A stretch of 64,000 nt of DNA from Hexactinellida sp. DTS-2022 (taxonomy: Eukaryota > Porifera > Hexactinellida). The notes beneath the pieces are model-generated. The model made no database searches. It saw only the letters and a list, made by a program, of their open reading frames with translations, and was not told the DNA's origin. Shown here piece after piece: positions 58,019-64,000 of this stretch; position 1 is the stretch's first letter, and each line of letters starts with the position of its first letter. The stretch covers positions 7,936,001 through 8,000,000 of the forward strand of contig JAPNXP010000002.1 in assembly GCA_028753945.1 (NCBI GenBank), read 5' to 3'. A program made the position numbers and the translations under genes.

Positions 58019-59008
58019 ATCTCAAGCCTGCAATTGCCGCTACTTTATTAGAAATTGATTTAGATATCGAGTTCTCATCTGCTGAATGGACACTGTGTGA
58101 CAAAATAGTCACATGTCTAAAGTGTTTTGAAGAGGCAACAAAGTTGTTATCTTCGAAAGAAGCATCAATCAGCTCAACTATTCCCTTTGTATTTACAATC
58201 ATACGTGCTTTAGAAACAACAACTGAAGATCTTGGAATAATGAGAATGAAAAACAGACTCAAAGGTGCTATGATTGAAAGATTTAGAGACATTGAGAACT
58301 GCGAGCATTATTATCTCTCCTGTTTACTTGATCCACGATATAAGAAATATTTCTTCAAAGATAAATCAAATTTTCAACATGCAAGATCTGTGCTAATTTC
58401 TAAAGTAGCGAATTCTATTAATTCATCTTCTGAATCTCCAAGATGCGATGACAAAGTTACAGCTGATCAACAGGATCTTTCTTTCACAAGTTTAATGGAG
58501 ATAATAATAGCAGAGAACGAAGTAAGTCAATGTACTAGTACTTGCCAGGACCATTCATTTACTAATGCAAAAGACACAGTTGACAAATATCTAAATGCTA
58601 CTGTAACTGAGGAATGTTTGGAATTCTGGAAAGAATATTCAAAATCAACAAATCTTTACGAAAAGAAACTAGCTGAACAAGCATTATTATATCTTACTCC
58701 ACCACCGACTACCACTGATGTCGAACGTTTATTTTCAACAGCTGGTGACATTGTAACCGATGAAAGGAACAGATTACTCCCAGCAAATGCGGAAAAAATA
58801 TTGTTTTGTCGAGAAAACTTACCCAAAGTTGATTTCATTTATTAGAAAAAGATAGTAACACAAATTACGTAATTGAAAATTTGCTCAACTATATTAAAAT
58901 AACTGTGATGATTAATTAAAATAGTATTTATTGTCTTGTAAATTGTGGCCGAAATAACGAAATTCGGTTTCGGTAAAATACTGGTTTCGGTCGTTCACTA
59001 ATTAACGT

Positions 59009-59672
59009 TATGGGCGGTTGGTGCCCGGTTTAGAATTTTGATTTGACCTAAATACAAAAAATTGCGACCTTTTGAACGCATAAAATGAATAAAAAGGTCA
59101 TCATCTGATGCGATATTTGATAAAATGTTTAAAATAATTGATTTGGAGTCATAAATCAAAAATGCAAACCGACTACCAACTCCGTACGCTTGTGATCTTT
59201 AAATATTGTTTCTGATAACAAACATTGATGCCCGCATTGCCAAAATACCGCATAATATCGACCACTTTTGGAAATCGCCCTATGGGAAATTATACTTGTC
59301 AAATTTTGAAACTGACAAAAAATAAAAAGTATAATAGATAGAGACATTTTCTTTTTGGTTTATTGCTTTATAGCGTATATGGATCTGTTTCTCACAATTA
59401 CAGATTAATACAAGCACTTTCATTCACCTGGGGTAATTTAACCTTAATCTATTGTATCTTTCTCTCAAAAGTCGGGCATTTACCCTTGATTTGGGAAAAA
59501 TTAATTCTGAGAAAACAGTGATCAAAGTTACCAATCTTTTCTAATTATATGAACAAGGTTTCCGGATGAGCAGGGGGAGATAATATGGTGTTTATATTGC
59601 CAACCCCTCTTGTTTACACACTTCATGTCTTATTACATCAATTTGTTTCCAAAGTTTGTTTTGTCCTTTCTG
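59009..59672. other. Unassigned
   Basis: Right flank of the outer hAT. A 63-codon reverse frame has no recognised motif. Confidence 0.3.
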
Positions 59673-59680
59673 GACATGTG

Positions 59681-60021
59681 CAAGGGCGGCGACAGCACAG
59701 CCCCATTAGGGGGCGTAAGGGGGGCGGACCAATGCACTGGAGGGCCAAACTCAATAGTTGTAAACCTTCCAAAATTCACATTCAAACCAACACCGATATT
59801 TTTAATGACAAATTTGGTTAAATAATATATAATAGTTACGGTGGGGCATCTCAGCAAAACAGCTAATTATGAACTCCCTGTCCAGAGCATTTAGCATTTC
59901 CGCATTAACATTAAGTTCTCCTATAACAGACAAGCGAGTTCCCGCCCCCCCACAGGGGGCCGGATTAAAATCCCTGGGGACGCGGCCGCCCCCCCCGAGC
60001 TCCCCCATTACTCCGCTACTG
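59681..60021. mobile_element. G/C-tract hAT MITE
   Basis: Exact GACATGTG duplications (59673-59680, 60022-60029) border CAAGGGCGGCGAC and CTCCGCTACTG ends. The TIR match is weak, so superfamily placement rests on the duplication and the terminal CA/TG. Confidence 0.75.
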
Positions 60022-60828
60022 GACATGTGCCACATTGCCTCATTGTGGCAGGCACAAGGGCACTAAATTGGCGTGTTATCATTTTATGACCACGTTATAC
60101 ACAGTTTACTGGGTTATCACCGCGTTTCGCATTGGTTATATAGTATCTATTCTAATACTCATAGGTAGATCCATAACTCACCTATATGCTAACTTCAACG
60201 AACCATGGATTCAAATTATATCCATCGTTGATCCATGTCCTCGGTTCTAATTGTAACGGACATGCCGTCTACCGGTTCTGAACAAGATCAAAATCGTTTC
60301 AATTTTGACTAACCAAGGATTTACCATGGATGCTACATTATAAAACTGAGATAAATTGATATACTTACCCAGTATTCGAACGAATTTACTCCCTAAGAAT
60401 AACCGAGTTACTGCGATGGTTATGAAAAGGTGTAACCGGAAGCTAAACTTGCATGTACCTGAATTATTCCGATAATATATTGACCAAATAATGTAATAAC
60501 ATTATAGTGATCAACTAATGTGTATCAATTTTATTATACCAATGTCATTATTATTGACCCGGCGCTTATTCGGGGAAATACAGTATGCTTTTACGGATGC
60601 TTACTTCCAAATTCTGGCGAATTAACAGAAATTTAACCAGAAATTTAAATGTCGAGACTAGAGTGAATTATATTACTTCTATATCTTGGGATTATGCTGG
60701 AATCGAAATTTTCAAAAGTCTGTCCACTATCCCCTTCAGGGGGCATTTTAGTTGCGTCATTATTGATGTTTTGGCAATTAAATGAGTGTGTATATACATT
60801 TATTCACATTTATTCACATAAATATCAG
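60022..60828. other. No supported feature
   Basis: A CGGCGCTTATTCGGGGAAATA string near 60562 resembles a TIR of the 46.6-kb type. Nothing else was found. Confidence 0.35.
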
Positions 60829-60833
60829 GGTTG

Positions 60834-61016
60834 CCAATCCAATCCAATCGGGAAGATTTTCGAATGCCAATTGCTGCAATTTTCATCGGATGAATCATCG
60901 GTTGGATTGCTGCAATTTTCATAGATTGGATTGTCGATTGGATTGGTTCGATTTTTTTCGGTGGACTGCAATCGATGAATTTTCCTCAAATTTTTTCGAT
61001 TTTTTTTTTTTTTTCA
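60834..61016 (+). mobile_element. hAT terminal fragment with ATTGGATT repeats
   Basis: It begins AGGGTTGCCAATCCAATCC, a typical hAT end, and continues with GGATTG repeats to a T-run. The other end was not found. Confidence 0.5.
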
Positions 61017-61196
61017 ATTTCTAAATAATGCCAAAATTTAAAATGCTTAATTGCTCGTCAATTAAACCCAATAATATATGTTTTAAGTTAGAACAATAGA
61101 CTCGTCTTAAAGACTATGTACATATAACCAAAGCTACACTGACATGTATAAAGACAACAATGACTATTTAGATAATTATTTATTTACATTTTGCAT

Positions 61197-61413
61197 TAAC
61201 TAACCTACCATGAATTGTGGATTATTTGACTTGGTGTAGATTATATTTATTGTTGCATTATTTGTTATTGATATGAGTGTTGTTTTACGGCATTAGAACT
61301 TTGTTAAGTCATCAGTGGTTTGTTAAATCGGTCGTTGTTTATTCTTTAGCCACCAGAAAAAGTGAGTGGTGGCTTAATTAGCCACCATCAAAATTTCATT
61401 TTGTCGAGCACTG
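61197..61413 (+). mobile_element. Truncated GCCACCA hAT MITE
   Basis: Collinear with 14088-14301 (ATTGTGGATTATTTGACTT to TTTTGTCGAGCACTG) and lacking the left end. Confidence 0.88.
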
Positions 61414-61724
61414 GTGGTAAAGAATTAAGATTTCGTGACCAACCTCTGGCTAATTAAGTTTAATGCCCTAATCTGGTACTTAGGATATATCTCGCGATTT
61501 GAGCCCCTATGCCGCCTGGAAGTTTGGGCAAACCTTTCCATCGCAACACAATCAACAGGGCCTCCGGCAATCATTTTGAAAAATTAAGGCCCCTATCTGA
61601 ACATTTCATAAATTGATATTAGACTGTCTTTGAACCGTATACAATAAGTACTATCTGCATTAAAAATTTCAACTCAATCAGGACTATACTTTTAATATAA
61701 GTTGTTTAATACGTCTTTTATTTG

Positions 61725-62045
61725 TCACGTATTACGTATAATACGTATAATGGAATACGTATTATACGTATACCTTACTTATAATATTGAGCTCATGGAA
61801 TTTGCTTTGAACAATTTTTGGTTTAATCGTTATTCTTTTATTGTTAACTGACTCGTAGGTATAGTTAGTTTTGTACAAATATAATTATTTGCTAGATGTT
61901 GTATTAATAACAAGAATTAGAAATATTCTGTTGAATATATTTCGAAAACATCTCTAGTTGATCATAAATTTAACGTATAATACGTACTGGTGGATAGCGT
62001 ATTACGTATAATACGTATTATACGTATTATACGCAATACGCGTAT
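61725..62045. mobile_element. MITE with ACGTATTATACG repeats
   Basis: Inverted terminal blocks of ACGTATTACGTATAATACG strings at 61727-61775 and 61975-62045 flank an AT-rich centre. No clear duplication was found. Confidence 0.6.
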
Positions 62046-62179
62046 CAAACAATTTAGCTTTTAATGTAGTAACCTTTTGAAGATTCCTACGTCATTTGTC
62101 AGCATGGGAAGTCCATTCTATAAACTGTTTTTTGGAGGGATTTGGAGCATAGCTTATCCTGTATATATGCAAAAACCTT

Positions 62180-62250
62180 TTAATGTTTAGAAACAAAGGA
62201 TTACTTATAAAGTAAGGGGGTTATATAGATTTGAAGAATAAGTATGTGCA
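62180..62250 (+). mobile_element. Internal fragment of the TTAA element
   Basis: TAGAAACAAAGGATTACTTA and the following block match the interior of copies A and C. No ends are present. Confidence 0.6.
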
Positions 62251-62251
62251 T

Positions 62252-62647
62252 AGCCTACCCAATATATGGCCTGACAGTAGGTGTACCAGGGATGAACAAG
62301 AAGATGGGAAATTTAAATTTTTTAATGTTTTCTATATTGAACTATTAAGTTCTTTATGGGTCTCTAGGTCGTAAACATAACTCAGCAGTGCTAGCCCGTG
62401 ATTAGTATTAACTGTAATGAGAACGGTGATTGGATTCTCATAATTTAATAGTAATAATAAACACAAACAGTACAATTTCTATATTATTATACAGTAAATA
62501 ATACACAATTATTTGCTTTCTTTACTCTCTCCTCTTTCTCTCTCTGGCTCTAGCAGTGACACACGACACACTTAACTACATAATAGAAATAAAAATAACA
62601 GAGTGATACAAATCATGGTAAATACAAATAAGTAGACACATAATTAA
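62252..62647 (+). repeat. Dispersed 400-bp repeat, copy 2
   Basis: Partner of 46187-46583, same orientation, with small indels including a TCTCTC expansion near 62525-62545. Confidence 0.88.
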
Positions 62648-63684
62648 CTATAATTCAGCTAAGTTAGAGTTTGATTTATCAAGTAAGCTGCTAACAACAC
62701 AACATTCGAATTTAATTGATTAATCGAACGTGGGTTAAATAAGAATTCCATACCGAGATGAAAGACCTATTAATTTGCACAAAATCTGTCGACTATTATC
62801 TAATAAAACTTTAATTAATTATTCATAATACTAAATCAACTCAGGATATTTGGTATGGGCACCCCCTATAATTCCCAAAGTGACCGCCACCTAACACAGC
62901 CATCCCCTCCAGTGCGGCATGGAGGGTTTGTTTTCAATGTGCCAGGACATCCTGAGGGCCAAGATATAATCTCAGTCTGATGAGAGGTTTAACATGCAGA
63001 TTTTTATGAAGGGCATCGTGCGTTACATGGAAATTTGACAATAAAATCATATTTCCCTTATAAGATAAATTAAAGTTACATGATCTACTTACCAGTTTTT
63101 GCAGCTTTGAATATTATCATTTGATTACTTACCTAGGAAAATGAATTATTTTGTAACAGATTTAAGCATTCGCGAATAATCTTCCGTATATCACTGAATG
63201 GGATTAGCTTTGGCCATCATTTAGGTTTTTTATCGTTCCAGATATTTCGTTTTTCGTCCTAAACGAGTAAGTAAGAGATTACAGAACACAATAAATAAGC
63301 AAATAATACATAATCGAACTTATCGATCGATTGCTGTGTTATTCACCTCACCATGCACCGAAGTGTTGAGACATTGAGTTTCAGGTATTCTTATGGAAAT
63401 TGTTCAGAAAAATCTCTATAATCTTCAAGTTTAGAAATTGGACTTGCTTTTTCAGGCCTGTGAACAGAGGAAATCAAGGAATGCCATATTTCGTTATGAT
63501 TTTCTCAGTATACTCTTTGTAGTAGCTTGTTCCAACGATATTCATTTCCCATTCTAGGTGAATGTTGTGCCTACAGCTTCGCCAGTAACCTTAGTAAAAA
63601 TCTAAATCGCTTTAAAGGTGTTTTCTAGCATTCGCTTTAGTGCCTCGTGGCATTGATAAATTTGTCTCAAATTGGAATGCAATT
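62648..63684. other. No supported feature
   Basis: No coding, RNA or repeat evidence was seen. Confidence 0.35.
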
Positions 63685-64000
63685 CTTAAGGTTCAGGTAT
63701 CCTCTAGAGTACTTCTACCATAAGTATTTATCCGAATGAATTAATTTTTTTACAGCGGATTACTTCATCCTCAGGATGCCAAAAATACAATAATATTGGC
63801 AAATAAACTAATAGAGGAAAAATCTTTTTTTAAATTTTACCATTTTTGCGGAATAGATCAATCAGAAAAGATAAACAATACCAAGAATATTATTGATAAA
63901 ATGTGTTTAGCTGGATGTAATATAACTTTTGAGTACAGGAATTGTGAATATCTACATTTTTCTGGATTTCAAATACTTTTATGTGATGTCGATTTTCAAA
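63685..64000 (+). mobile_element. CTTAAGGTTCAGG family, cut by the window edge
   Basis: It starts CTTAAGGTTCAGGTATCCTC and continues like the inverted right end of 49680-50563. The other end would lie outside the window. Confidence 0.7.

Larger units (their letters stand above)
53859..58845 (+). pseudogene. Outer hAT transposase, interrupted
   Basis: A BED finger begins the protein (VVCKFCSVNISRG, KTHMLSN). A frameshift near 54045 and stops follow. The catalytic part is open from 54243 to the insertion (VSLALDAWSAHHHGYLGIII, CLRDNARNVT, CLNHSLQLVI, DIHTRWNSTYYM). The inner hAT enters after IYLK and the frame resumes at 58027 (PAIAATLLEIDLDI), running to a hAT dimerisation motif (TTDVERLFSTAGDIV) and a stop at 58845. 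Besides the insertion, only the region between about 54045 and 54240 is clearly damaged. Confidence 0.9.
53526..59000 (+). mobile_element. Outer BED-type hAT transposon
   Basis: TAGTGAACGACCGAAATT and TTTCGGTCGTTCACTA ends are flanked by exact ATTAACGT (53518-53525, 59001-59008). TTCGGCCGAAA repeats occur near both ends. It contains a broken transposase gene and a second complete hAT (54945-58018). Confidence 0.95.

Noticed and set aside
853..60021. G/C tracts as CpG-island promoters
   Set aside because: Each tract lies inside a MITE or its fragment, and most have matching target duplications.

Overview
The window is AT-rich eukaryotic, most likely invertebrate-animal, genomic DNA made almost entirely of mobile elements and their remains. 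The basis for this is the element mix: hAT, Tc1/mariner, P-element/THAP9-like, MULE with FLYWCH, Helitron, Ty3/Gypsy and many MITEs. Other support comes from spliceosomal GT-AG introns, dinucleotide and trinucleotide repeats and a lack of operons. I cannot name the species and found no convincing single-copy host gene. All element boundaries were read by eye from terminal inverted repeats (TIRs), target-site duplications (TSDs) and translated motifs.

Layout. 0-4 kb: a 121-bp tandem repeat, a truncated MITE, a cluster of small hairpins and a (GT)n run. 4.2-8.1 kb: a dead hAT element holding a TTAA-flanked element, which itself holds a hAT MITE. 8.5-10.1 kb: a P-element-like transposase relic cut by a second TTAA element. 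11-14.7 kb: MITEs, half of a foldback element and a GC-rich unassigned segment. 15.4-17.3 kb: a mariner relic carrying nested MITEs. 17.6-19.7 kb: a six-exon Gypsy-integrase-like (GIN/Ginger-type) pseudogene. 20.7-22 kb: a Helitron Rep fragment. 22.4-23.6 kb: a Ty3/Gypsy pol fragment. 25.9-28.7 kb: the N-terminal part of a Helitron replicase, split by two hAT MITEs. 29-31.6 kb: a MULE with FLYWCH, MULE and RING modules between repeat arrays. 32-34.8 kb: a non-coding hAT element with nested insertions. 35-35.7 kb: a third TTAA element. 37.4-44 kb: a Helitron helicase-OTU gene split by three hAT insertions, one of which carries a fourth. 44-52 kb: a cluster of long palindromic foldback elements, with a P-element relic. 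52.4-53.1 kb: a Tc1 relic. 53.5-59 kb: a dead BED-type hAT with an apparently intact DUF4371/TTF-finger hAT inside it. 59-64 kb: MITE fragments and dispersed repeats.

The main result is the nesting order. Sixteen hAT-type insertions have exact 8-bp duplications. In at least six places, conceptually removing an insertion brings interrupted transposase, helicase or integrase frames back together, which dates the insertions relative to each other. The intact 797-codon hAT frame near 55.3-57.7 kb is the only full-length transposase gene and the best candidate for recent activity.
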